Below are positions 42,001 to 54,000 of a stretch of 64,000 nucleotides of DNA, piece by piece. Source of the DNA: Symbiodinium natans (lineage: Eukaryota > Sar > Dinophyceae > Suessiales > Symbiodiniaceae). A program made the position numbers and the translations under genes. Below the pieces are notes generated by a model. That model made no database searches. It worked only from the letters and a program-made list of their open reading frames with translations, and had not been told where the DNA came from. Location: positions 1,601,438-1,665,437 of the forward strand of contig CAJNDS010000002.1 of NCBI GenBank assembly GCA_905221605.1. Direction: 5' to 3'. How positions within the stretch are numbered: the stretch's first letter is position 1; every line of letters begins with the position of its first letter.

Positions 42001-45000
42001 GGTCTACACCGCCTCCTCTTTAGCAGAGCAGACGACGCCTGTCGCTTTGCAGCTGGTGGACACAGTCCAGGCGGCCAGCACATGCCAGAGCACGGCTCCC
42101 TCTGGCATTGAGTTTCTATGTAGGCGGTTGGGTGCAGGCGGGGGGAGGAGTAAGAAGCTTTGAAGGGAGCCCCTGAAGCCAGTCGACGGCCCCACTTCAG
42201 TCCAGGAGAGCTGAGGGGAGAGGAATCACTTGGGAGCTTGAGATCCGCGCCCTCTGCCCAGATAGCCGCGAATGTGTCGCTGTACGATCTCGACTTGGAC
42301 CTCAAGGCGGATGAGGGCCGTTAAACGGCTGTCGAGGGGGCTTGAAGAGGGGGTGTTAAGAGGGCGGCTTAAGGGCTGTGTCTCAAAAGGCAAGAAAATG
42401 TGTGCGCGCAGAATTTCGCTTGCATTTCTGCATCAGCTGCTTCACCAGCTAGAGTAGCATCGCTAGCAGAAGGTGCTCAGAAGATGCTTGCGACTAGTAT
42501 ACAGTGTTACAGGTCCCTATCATTGGCATTGACTGCGCAACCCCAGACTCCCTCTCGAACTCATGATGAGGATAGCAGGATGGTTACCGTCGCTATAGGG
42601 CCCACCAGTAGTCATGTGTAGGGCTCTGCAGCGTTTGTCTTCGGAGGTGTGAGGCGTTAAGTTCTTGAAGTTGGCTTTGCAGGGCAGAGGCCTATAGAGT
42701 TGTGGATCTCGACGAGAGTGGAAGGAAGGTGTCGACCGTTATCTTGTCCAAAGCCCCACCTCAGGAAGCAGGAGGTGAGATCTCCTGGGCTCTTCCCGAG
42801 GACGGGAGCACAGTGGTGCCAGTGTGGTTCGGGTTCCAGAAGGGCTCGGGGTCTCAGGGTGTCCGGTTTGATGCTCAATGCCTCGGTCCGCTTGCTGGCC
42901 AGCTATCAAGGTCTCACGGGAAGCTGTCCATGCTGCACATTGAACCCTTGCCAGAGGATCCTGCCGGCCTAGTCGAGCACTTCGACGTCTACATTGCAAA
43001 GCTTCCTGAAGGCCCAAAACCCAAAACCCTAAACCCTAAACCCTCAGAACCTTAAACCCGAAAGAATCCCACACCCTTAAAACCCAAAACCCGGAAAACC
43101 CCCCCAAAAAACCCAAACCCTTAAAACCCTACAGGCCCCACTCCCTAAAAACCTTCCCTTCAACCCTAAATTTCCCTAGACCCAAACCCTAAAAAGCTAA
43201 TCCCGAAACCGCCTAAACCCGAAGCCTTCTCTACCTAGGAACATGTAACCCTTGAAGAGACGTTTTGTTTTTGCAAACCCCCCCCCCCCCCCCCCGCCAG
43301 AAGGTCCTGGCCCCTCGCCGCAGCATCCCCAAAAGCCAGGAAACCTCGGGCCAGGCCAGGCTCGCCTTGAGCTCTTAAAGACCCCGTCGCCCTGACAGGA
43401 GACCTTGGATGCAACTCTTCCGAGGAGGATGCTTCCTGGCCGTGATCGGATGGGGCTAAAGTGTTGGAAAGGGCTCGGAAAGGGTGTAGTGCTCAGGTGA
43501 TTCGGGTGACCTACCCAATCCCAGAAGTGCCAAGACTGCAGCACATGTCGTTGTGGCAGCCAAAGTATGTCAATGTACTCGACTTCCTGGGATGCGGGAT
43601 TGAGGCTTAGAGGCCGCCGATAGCTGCCCCAGTTTAACCGCAGGTCTTGAACGGCACCGACAGCGACTCGACCTTGTCCTGCGAAGTGCTCGGCTTCAGC
43701 TGCTGCTTTCGCGTGCCTTTGGGAACCCTTGATGCGTTCGCGGCTCGGTGCAAACACCTAATGGGGCTAAGGATGTTCTAGGGGTGCTTAGGGCTGTACA
43801 AATATGGCCAGTGCCACGGTCCCTCGAGGAAGAGTGCGCGAGTTTTATCCACCGTCGCTCTGGATTGAGGATGCTAACTTTCCATAGCCAGTTGTGCCAA
43901 ATGCACAAAATGAGTGGAAATAGAGCAACATCCAAATTCGGAGCTTAAGCAGTCAGGGCTTTTGGTTGGCTCTTGGCTCTTCAGGAGACCAATCTGTCTC
44001 TGCCTGCGGAGACGGCGCTGGTGGACTTCACCCACATCCTCGTCTACGCCAGGCAAGAGGAGAATTCGGGATGGGCTCTTTTTTGTTGCGTTGCCTTTAC
44101 CTTCAAAGATGTTCGATTATCTTCGGGTTTTTGTGTGTTGAGTTCAGACTAGATGGGGCTCCAAGAAGCTCAGGCAGTGACTTAGGAAGGTGTTTGGGGA
44201 TCTATTTTTTGTTTGTTTTCTCCTTGTTCCCGCAGTTTCAGGTCGCAGTTGGCCGAGCAGTCCACCCCCGCGCTGCATTTGATCAACGACGAATCTGCCA
44301 CCCGACCAAATTCTGATCAGGGCCTTTTATTAAAAAAAAACCTGTTTTACTTCGAGCTTGAACTTAGTACTCTAACTTCCAAGTAGCTAAAACCGTGTTC
44401 TAGCAATCGGCCCCTTGCGGGCAGTTCATGTGCACGGCTGTGACTACATCTCTGCCACTGAGGCCAGTGTCTCCCATGTCGTCTTCCTCGCACCTTGGAT
44501 CTGCAAGTGATTCCAAAGCCCTCCGATGTCGCAATCACATCAGGAAGGCGGAGCTGTCGCGAGGCTTTGGAGCTTGGGGCATCTCCGCAACCACAAGACC
44601 GTAAGGTCTACATGGCTTTCGAGCTGGGGCATCTGCAACCATAAGGCTGTCAGATATACATGCGCTTCCAGTCTACAGCGTAGCAATTACAACTGCGCTA
44701 TCTGAAGAAGGATCTCAATACAGCAGCTTGAATATGAGACAGAAGTGCTGCACACCTACAAACAATAAACCGCCGACCGCAAAACCTAAACTTTCCCAGC
44801 CCTGCAACCTCCAGATCCCGATCCCAGGACCTTGACTTCGATGCCGATGAGCTCGGAGGTTTCCGGGGTCGCTTTCAGGGCGCACAGAAAACACAGAACG
44901 CCTGGCAATTAAGGCTCAAGATGTTTGTTTGGTTTCACAAAGAATGTTCACGTCCGGGCAGCACATTTTTTTCTGTTTAAATATGCTTGTGCTTCCATCA

Positions 45001-48000
45001 TCCTTCTTCGGTGCTGTGGCCGCAGGTGACATCACCTGGCGGCCGCCCAGTTCCGACCGCGTTCAGGCGGATTTACCTGCGGGGGAAATGGGGAAGGGGT
45101 GGGTGGAGTGGAGTATAAGTTTTTTGAGGAAGCTCTTCAACAAGAGTTCGTTGATGCGCCACAAGGGAGCTCCACCCCCCAAGGCAATACGACAGGTTTA
45201 CATGTTAGCATGGATTTGGGCAAGGCCCCCCTCAGCCCTTCCACACCACGGACACCTTGTTTTCCATGGATCAGGACTACCTTGTGTACCTGTCGGATGG
45301 CCAAAGCCGGTCACAGGCCCCGTCCTAAAGGGCCACGGGTAGTGGGGCTTGTACGTGGGTTGTCAAGAAGGGTTGAAGATTGGTTTCTTGGACTGGCGTA
45401 TTCAAGAAACCCTTCAGTGTTACTGGTCGCTGTTAGCTCTACAAGCTGGCAAGACAACGCGGCTATCTCAGAACCCTGGCCAGCACATCTGATTTGCCTC
45501 CTCCGTAACGTCGCCCACTTCTTGTCGACATGGCAAAGCGCAAAAGAACTCGTGCTATGCGGTGAAACCTCTCGCTGAAGGTAGAGTCTGCCATCCCAGC
45601 TGGAACCAACGTCCTGACTGTCCCTGACAACACGCAGCAGCCTGCCTGCCCTCAAAGGGATCAGTAAACGGCTTGAGGTTTCAGAGTCATTTTGCTTCTA
45701 AGTGTATATATACCATTGAGGGTTTAGGCGGCATGGGTCTCATGTTGGCTTGCTTCCGGCGTTCAAGCAGTGCACGGCTTTAGACCTTGTAATTAACGGT
45801 GACACGAGCCTTCAGAGGTCGAGGTTCGTCGATATGCCGAGGCCCACGAGTCGAGGGTACCTCCTTCCCTGGTTGCGGCCGTTAAAGCATTGTACAGCCC
45901 TCAAGGCACTCGAAGCACTTAAACCTGGAGCTGCAAAAAAACACTCTTGCAAAATGTTAATGCGCCCCCTTGACTAAAGAAGCTCCCCTCTTCCTTAAAG
46001 GAGAGTAGGGACGGATTTAATGGCGAAACCTACGTTTCATGACTCGCAAAGCCCCCAGCTCAGAGTTTTCCAGGGGCATCGGCTATAGCAGCTTCCTGGT
46101 CTTCACCCGCTCGACGCTGGCGGAGCCCCAAGTTTTTGTTTCGAGGGCTCCACGGTGTGGATTTCTGGTTCGACGAAGAAGGTGAGACCGTGAAACCCTG
46201 GAGCCCTTGTGAGTTCTGAGATGCGCCTCTTTGCCACTCTATGTCACAGCTCTGTGCGCAAACTCCGCAGCTTTCGAAGGCAGAGCAGACGACCCCAGTG
46301 GCGCTGAGCTTCTCTGATTCCGTGGTGTCTCTGGTGCCTTGGACACGAAGCAAAAGAAGACCGGGCACCTCCGAGGCTAGCAGCTGGGCAAAGCTCAGGA
46401 AAATCAACAAGCAGGTTTATACCGGAAAGCAGACCATCTGAACACCTGCATCCATAAACAAGCAAAAGTCCGACAAGACCCGACACCTTAAGCCTATAAA
46501 GCGAAGCCTGAAAGTCAACAGGGCAACCTCAGCTTCACGGATCTGGACTTGGATGCGACGGACCTCGGCGGCACCCTCGCCTGGGAGGCCCTCTTGCAAG
46601 CCCGAATCTGACATCTTGGGCAGAAGGGGTGGGCAGGATGTGTGCAGGGCACTTGAAGGTGCGGAGGGTTTAAAGGGGTCTCACTCAGCGCCAGGCAGAG
46701 GGGCGAATGTGTGGTTCGGGCGTGAGGCGATTTCAAGGTTGCGCCAGCTTCGGAAGAGGATCCCAGCATCCCTGAGTCTTTCAAGGCTACCCTCAAGGCT
46801 TCACTCCCAAACTCGAACTCCCCAGCTCCGGGCAGGAGCCCTCAGATTCGGCCTATGTGACGCACTACGAGGCTCGAGATGGGTACCCGACGTCTGACTA
46901 CCACCGGAGCCACAGAACTGAATCCAAACGAAACCCCCACACCTGCTTTGATCCGGTCCTGTATCCTTCCCTGTAGCCTTTATGGAGCACTTGGACTCGG
47001 CCCACGACTTTCTGGGGCGTCGGATCTAGCTTTCCATTTCGGAGTGCCCCTCCTGGAGTGTTCGCGCCTTTTTGGCATCACTCCCCGTGTGTCGCTGACC
47101 GACATTTGTGCAAGTGTCTGTCCTTGCGAAGTCGTGATAGCAGGTGGGGTCGGAGGATGTCTTCAAGATGTACCTAATCACTACTAAGTTGACACTGCCT
47201 TCCTGAACCCCAACTACCCTGTGAAGGTCTACATCGCCAGAGACCTGAGCTCCGAAAGTCCTGCAAGCATCGCGTTGCTGTGCAGCAGTGCGCCACAGGA
47301 AGCCACGGGGGGCGGGTGGAACCATATGGCAAAAGACCGGATTTCTCAGGGAATTTGCATGTATAGACTTTCTATTTTCGGGGACCACTTGAGTAATTCA
47401 TCAAGTCATGCAGGCAGTTCATGAAAGTTTTCAAGAAAGGTGGCGGTCCTTTGTTTGCAAGAAGCGCCCCCCAAAAAGTCTTTGTCAACATTGACCGCCA
47501 GGACCTGCGCGCAGTTTTAACTGGGAGCCTGTTGGGGGCTCAGCTTTGTTGCCTTGCTGTTCGTGCAGTCGTTCAGTGAGGGGCGCGGCTTTCCGAAGGC
47601 TGTGAACCCTGAGCACAGCTCACTGCCGAACTATCCTGTGCACGACCCGAATTTGCAGCATTTGTGACAAATGCGAAAGGTCGCTGGTTCTGGAGGGTGC
47701 TACGCTCGCAGAAGTCTCTGCAGCAGTCAGGCACGAAAGAGTCACAAACGGGCATCCGTCGTAACGATATTATGCCTCTCCAGGGTTTCTTTTCATGCAC
47801 TGGAGCCTATTGAGCTGATACTGTACGTAAGTCGGTGCAGTGTGCGTATTGGAGTATAGCTGGTCTCAATGCCTACTGGGACCCTGCAACTCCATCCTTC
47901 ATTTCCGAAGACTGACACATACACATACAAGTCTTGCAACCCTTTGATCAGCACACCCAACTTCACCTCCCCATGCGGTCAGGGCAAGTCTCCTGGTAGC

Positions 48001-51000
48001 CTTGGGCCTTTCAGCACAAGAGCTGATGATCACCGATGCGGCTTGGCGAAACTTCCCATGCAAGCCCTTAAATTGAGGATTCTCTTGGACAGGTCATGTG
48101 TCATTATGATACCCGGATACGTACTGGACGTGAAACCTTGAGGTCTGAGAGCTGGGCACCGCCCCTACAACCCACCATAGCCCACACGACACTACAAGCC
48201 CTAGATCTCCAGCTTCAAAGCCGTTACAACACCAAGAATGCCTCCTATGGGTCCTGAATACCGACAAGCGTGTAAACGTCCGACACAGCCCACAAAGGTC
48301 ACAGAAGGAACCTACCGGCGCTTAGGGAAGATCTCGCAGCATCAGCGCCGTCTGGCCACAGCCTGGACAGCCTTCTGGTAGCAGTGATTTCTTGTGTGTT
48401 TGTTTGTCGCTTTTTTGGGCATTTAAGCTTAGAGGCTTCCATATGCGGGTGGGGGGGGGGGGTGGTCGACCTTAGGGTTGAGGGTTGACAAGGGTTTTCG
48501 GCAGCGGGTTTGGGGTTTACTGACTAGGTGTCCAGGGCGGTTTTGGGAGGAGTTCAGGTGTCGCGGGGTTCCAGGAAGGCCTTTGTGCTTTTGGTCTCTG
48601 TGTGGGTCCCAATCTTCCCGGCTCATGCACGAATTCGGCGTTGCAGTGCGCGAATGGTGGGGTCCGGTCACAGAAGGCCCCACGCCTCATTCCGAACTTT
48701 CAATGCCGAGACCCAAAGTTGAGTTGTTGCTACCAGGGCGATATTATCGCCACAATGCCTGCAGACATCCGTAACCCACTTAAAGCTCAAATCTTGTGTC
48801 AGGTACAATACCAGGTTGTCACAACCCTCAGCCGCGCGAATGCGCTGAGTCAGGTGCCGCGCAATGCTTCTTTCAGGGCTGCATTGGTTTGTGACTTTCT
48901 GAAGGTTGGGATCTTTTCTCGTCATGTGGGCCCCGAAAGTCCCAGACGCTTGCCAAACCGCCCGAATGACTGGGCGCCAAGAGGCGGGAGAAGAGCATCA
49001 TGAGCATCAGCTGGGTCGTTTTCGAGAGAGGAGCATCATGAGCATCAGCTGGGTCGTCTTCTCGTCACGTGGCCCCCGAAGCTCCAGACGCTTGCCAAAC
49101 CCACTGCCCGAATGACTGGGCGCCATTCAAGAGGCGGGAGAAGAGCATCATGAGCATCAGCTGGGTCGTTTTCTCGTCACGTGGCCCCCTAAGCTCCAGA
49201 CGCGTGGCAAAACCCACTGCCCGAATGACTGGGCGCCATTCAAGAGGCGGGAGAAGAGCATCATGAGCATCAGCTGGGTCGTTTTCTCGTCACGTGGCCC
49301 CCGAAGCTCCAGACGCTTGCCAAACCCACTGCCCGAATGACTGGGCGCCATTCCAGAGGCGGGAGACGAGCATCATGAGCATCAGCTGGGTCGTTTTCTC
49401 GTCACGTGGCCCCCGAAGCTCCAGACGCTTGCCAAACCCCCTGCTCGCTCGAATGACTGGGCGCCATTCAAGAGGCGGGAGAAGAGCATCTTGAACATCA
49501 GCTGGGTCGCTTTCTCGTCACGTGGCCCCCGAAGCTCCAGACGCCAATGACTGTGGGCCATTCAAGAGGCGGGAGAAGAGCATCATGAGCATCAGCTGGG
49601 TCGTCTTCTCGTCACGTGGCCCCCGAAGCTCCAGACGCTTGCAAAGGCCACTGCTCGAATGACTGGGCGCCATTCAAGAGGCGGGAGACGAGCATCATGA
49701 TCATCAGCTGGGCCGTTTTCTCGTCATGTGGCCCCCGAAGCTCCAGACGCTTGCTAAACCCACTGCCCGAATGACTGGGCGCCATTCAAGAGGCGGGAGA
49801 AGAGCATCATGAGCATCAGCTGGGTCGTTTTCTCGTCACGTGGCCCCCGAAGCTCCAGACGCTTGGCAAAACCCGCTGCCCGAATGACTGGGCGCCATTG
49901 AAGAGGCGGGAGAAGAGCATCATGAGCATCAGCTGGGTCGTTTTCTCCTCACGTGGCCCCCGAAGCTCCAGACGCTTGCCAAACCTGCTGCCCGAATGAT
50001 TGGGCGCCATTGAAAAGGCGGGAGACGAGCATCATGAGCATCAGCTGGGTCGTTTTCTCGTCACGTGGCCCCCGAAGCTCCAGACGCTTGCCAAACCCAC
50101 TGCCCGAATGACTGGGCGCCATTGAAGAGGCGGGAGAAGAGCATCATGAGCATTTCTCGTCACGTGGCCCCCGAAGCTCCAGACGCTTGGCAAAACCCAC
50201 TGCCCGAATGACTGGGCGCCATTCAAGAGGCGGGAGACGAGCATCATGAGCATCAGCTGGGTCGTTTTCTCGTCACGTGGCCCCCGAAGCTCCAGACACT
50301 TGGCAAAACCCACTGCCCGAATGACTGGGCGCCATTGAAGAGGCGGGAGCGAGCATCATGAGAATCAGCTGGGTCGTTTTCTCGTCACATGGCCCCCGAA
50401 GCTCCAGACGCTTGGCAAAACCCACTGCCCGAATGACTGGGCGCCATACAAGAGGCGGGAGACGAGCATCATGAGCATCAGCTGGGTCGTTTTCTCGTCA
50501 CGTGGCCCCCGAAGCTCCAGACGCTTGGCAAAACCCACTGCCCGAATGACTGGGCGCCATTCAAGAGGCGGGAGACGAGCATCATGAGCATCAGCTGGGT
50601 CGTTTTCTCGTCACGTGGCCCCCGAAGCTCCAGACGCTTGGCAAAACCCGCTGCCCGAATGACTGGGCGCCATTGAAGAGGCGGGAGACGAGCATCATGA
50701 GCATCAGCTGGGTCGTTTTCTCGTCACGTGCCCCCCGAAGCTCCAGACGCTTGGCAAAACCCACTGCCCGAATGACTGGGCGCCATTCAAGAGGCGGGAC
50801 ACGAGCATCATGAGCATCAGCTGGATCGTTTTCTCGTCACGTGGCCCCCGAAGCTCCAGACGCTTGGCAAAATGCACTGCCCGAATGACTGGGCGCCATT
50901 CAAGAGGCGGGAGACGAGCATCATGAGCATCAGCTGGGTCGTTTTCTCGCACGTGGCCCCCGAAGCTCCAGCCACTTGCCAAACCCACTGCCCTCACGAG

Positions 51001-54000
51001 AAGCAAGCCTGAGCTAGCGACCAACACCATGGCCCCAGGAAAGCCTCAAGAACCCTGCAGGCAGCGACCGATCTCGGCCAGGACCTGCCCCGCTTCCAGG
51101 TCCAGAGATGTTTGTTTCGGGAAGTTTGAGGACTCGCTAGATTTGCAGTAGACTGGAAGACTCGAGCGGGGGGTTGCTCTTTAAAGCAGAGGGCTCTTTG
51201 TTGTGAGGACTTCTCTACTTTAAAAAACTGGCTCTGATGGGGGGAGCTTATGAGGAACACCCCCCCCAAAGTTGCACCACACAAGAGGCCATTCTTTCCA
51301 ATGCCCTCACGGCTGCCGGCGTGGACGACAGCTCCCTGGTGCTCCAAAGCTTCAGCGCGGTCACGATGGAGGCCCAATGCCTTGCCATGCTATGATGCGT
51401 GTCATGTTTATCGCATGTTATCGTCATAGGCCTAGGGGTCAAATTCTGATCTTGTAGGTCCCAGCATACTGGAGTTGCGCATGGGCTCAGACTTTCGGCT
51501 AAGCCTGAAGCCCATGACCCAAAAACTCCTTAAGTACTTTGAAGACCCAGACGTCAAGCCCATGTCTCCCAGGTCCAAGCTCTTTCGGACGACTCCCAAG
51601 TCGAGGCTGCAGCCCCGCCACCGCCAACCCAAAAAAGAGCAGGGTGGTGGGATTTTCGGGCCGAGCAGTAGGATTAATTGGGGTCGATTCAGCACAGGGG
51701 TGATGGGTGCCTACTGACAGGCAATCTGGCAATTCACACATCGAGCAGCTGCACTAGGCGTTTTGTTATGTTTTGTTGTTCCGCCATTTGTTGATTGAAC
51801 GAACCTTGCCGTCAGGAGCCGGAAACGTCCGACTCTAACGCCACCGACGCCGGCAATGCTAGTGCACCACGGCATAGACCAAAGTTGCACGGAGAGAACC
51901 TGAGGGTTGCGCAAATGTGTGTGTTGAAGCCTCAGACCACTCCCCTCAAATCCGTGTTTCATTGAAGTGGGCTCTTAAGAGTTCTTAGGAGTCCTGAGCT
52001 TAAGAGTCCCTGAAACCCGAACCAGGATGATTCGGACGTCCGGCGGTTGCAGGACGGAGGGGAGGGTGGGTGGGCGGGTTGAGTTGGTAGTGACTGGTGC
52101 TGCGGATAAGGGCTCCGTGTGTTCATCTCCATAATTAGGATGCCCTGAAACCGCGGTGCGGATGCAAGCGGTGCGCAGGGGGAGAACTCAGACGCCCAGA
52201 ACGAGTCGAATGAGACCAGCACGACGACAATGACAAGCACCGTGACCACAACTGCCACGAGCACAGTCACGACAAGCAGCACCAGGACCCGCTTCTGCTT
52301 GAAAGCTCCTAAGGCTCGTGGGGCTGGTTGTAAAGTCTTGGAAAGTTCCTGATCGGATTTCGAGGTGGACTTGAAGCCCCGAGTCTCAGCTTCACGGCGC
52401 TTCTGCGCAGGACCATGACAACCACTTCCGCAACCACGACGTCAACGACGATTACCAATGCAACGTACGGGGTTGGCAACATGAAGCTCTGCCAAAGAAT
52501 CCCATGGCTGTCAGATTGACACAGACTCCCACCGAGGGACAGGGAGAGGGGCTGACCATTTCACCGCCTAACCATCTAACCTTGTCAAGCAGGCCAAGAG
52601 CCCAAACCTGAAAGAAGAGGAAGAAGAAGAAGAAGAAGTGCCCCATGCCCCTTCAAAGAAAGACCGAGGGTGACTTTGGGTGAAGATGCAAGGACGCGAT
52701 GTGGCAACGGCTTCTACATGACCTACCTGGGGACATCCATGATGGGACAGCCATATTTCCAGGCGCAGTCCTCAACCCTATCCGTGCCGCAGCGTTGCTA
52801 AGCTGCTAACCCTCCTCCCCGGTCGGGATTCGATGAAGTGGGGTCTGAACTTGGGCTTCCAACAGAACTCCCCTAAGTCAAAGACTTGTGGTGGAAATGC
52901 GTCAGGCGCGTCCATGACAGAAAAGTGGGCGGACTTTGTTGAACCACGAGCTGCTGAGCAACAGCTGCCCAAAACCTGGCGGCCTCTCCGAACCCCCAAA
53001 TGAGCCCCTCAAAATGAGCCCCTAACGTCACCTTGAGCTTCCGGAAGAGGTGGAGCCAGACTTGCCCCTGGCCACCTGGAGCCACTTCCTTGTCTTCGCT
53101 GCGTCAGATTTCGGTGAGGCCTCCACTCCCACCACTCATTTGAGCCTTGGCTTAGAAGGCAGTTGAATTGTGAGGTTCCGGGTTTTGGATTCAGTGCTGA
53201 ATCGAGCAGAGTAGGCTTTGTTGAGTTTAGATGAGTTTAGTTGATCTGTGCCGCCTGTGGATGACAATGCCCATGAGGTCAAAAGCGCCAGTGGCCATAC
53301 GGTCTGTAGGCCCTGTAGGCTCTTCTTGGGGAAGCTCCAGGCCCAAGTTGAAGCACCATAAGGATCTACGACATGTCTGCCAGCGTCTCGGATGTGGCCT
53401 ATGACGGGCTGGACCTGGATCCCGGGCCACTGTTTAACAAACCTTTGAATTTGCTTGTTGGGACATCCCTTCGACCACCCACCCCCTGCAAGCTTCATCA
53501 GTTGTTTATCATGCACGCCCAAAGTCCAGAACCCTTCGAACCGCAACCCAGGATCTGGACCAACTTGGCGGCAATGTGACCTGGAGCCCGCCCAACCTGA
53601 CAGAGAGCGCCGGGAGCACCCAGAGGGTCAAGTGAAAGGCTTAGAAGGATCAAGGCCAAGAGGATCTCTAGATTTTAAAGTGGCCATCTAGGGGCTCTCC
53701 GAGATGCCAGCGCCCGCTGCTCGCCATTGCTGCTCTCCGACCTCTTGCATTCCATATTCTGTTTCTGCGAAAGTCTAGTGCCGATGATGACACACGCATA
53801 CTCGGCACAGGTCTTCTTGGTATCTTGACAGAATCTTTTCGCAGCATGCGCCTGAAGCCTTTACCAAGCGTTCGCTGAGGTCCGTGGCTATATGGTCTAC
53901 TTGGCTGAGAGTTCCTTCGGTCTCAGCCGGGCCTGGATTCCACCGGAGGTGCCAGTTGGGAGCCACCTGGCCGGAGATTCGGAGCGTGGTGGAAGGATGT

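Noticed and set aside
48905..50995. CRISPR array
   Set aside because: The repeats are contiguous copies of about 112 bases with no unique spacers, and the context is eukaryotic intron.
48906..51030. Several 60-130 codon frames through the 112-bp repeat on both strands
   Set aside because: The period is not a multiple of three and copies vary in length, so frames rotate and break. No sign of selection for a protein.
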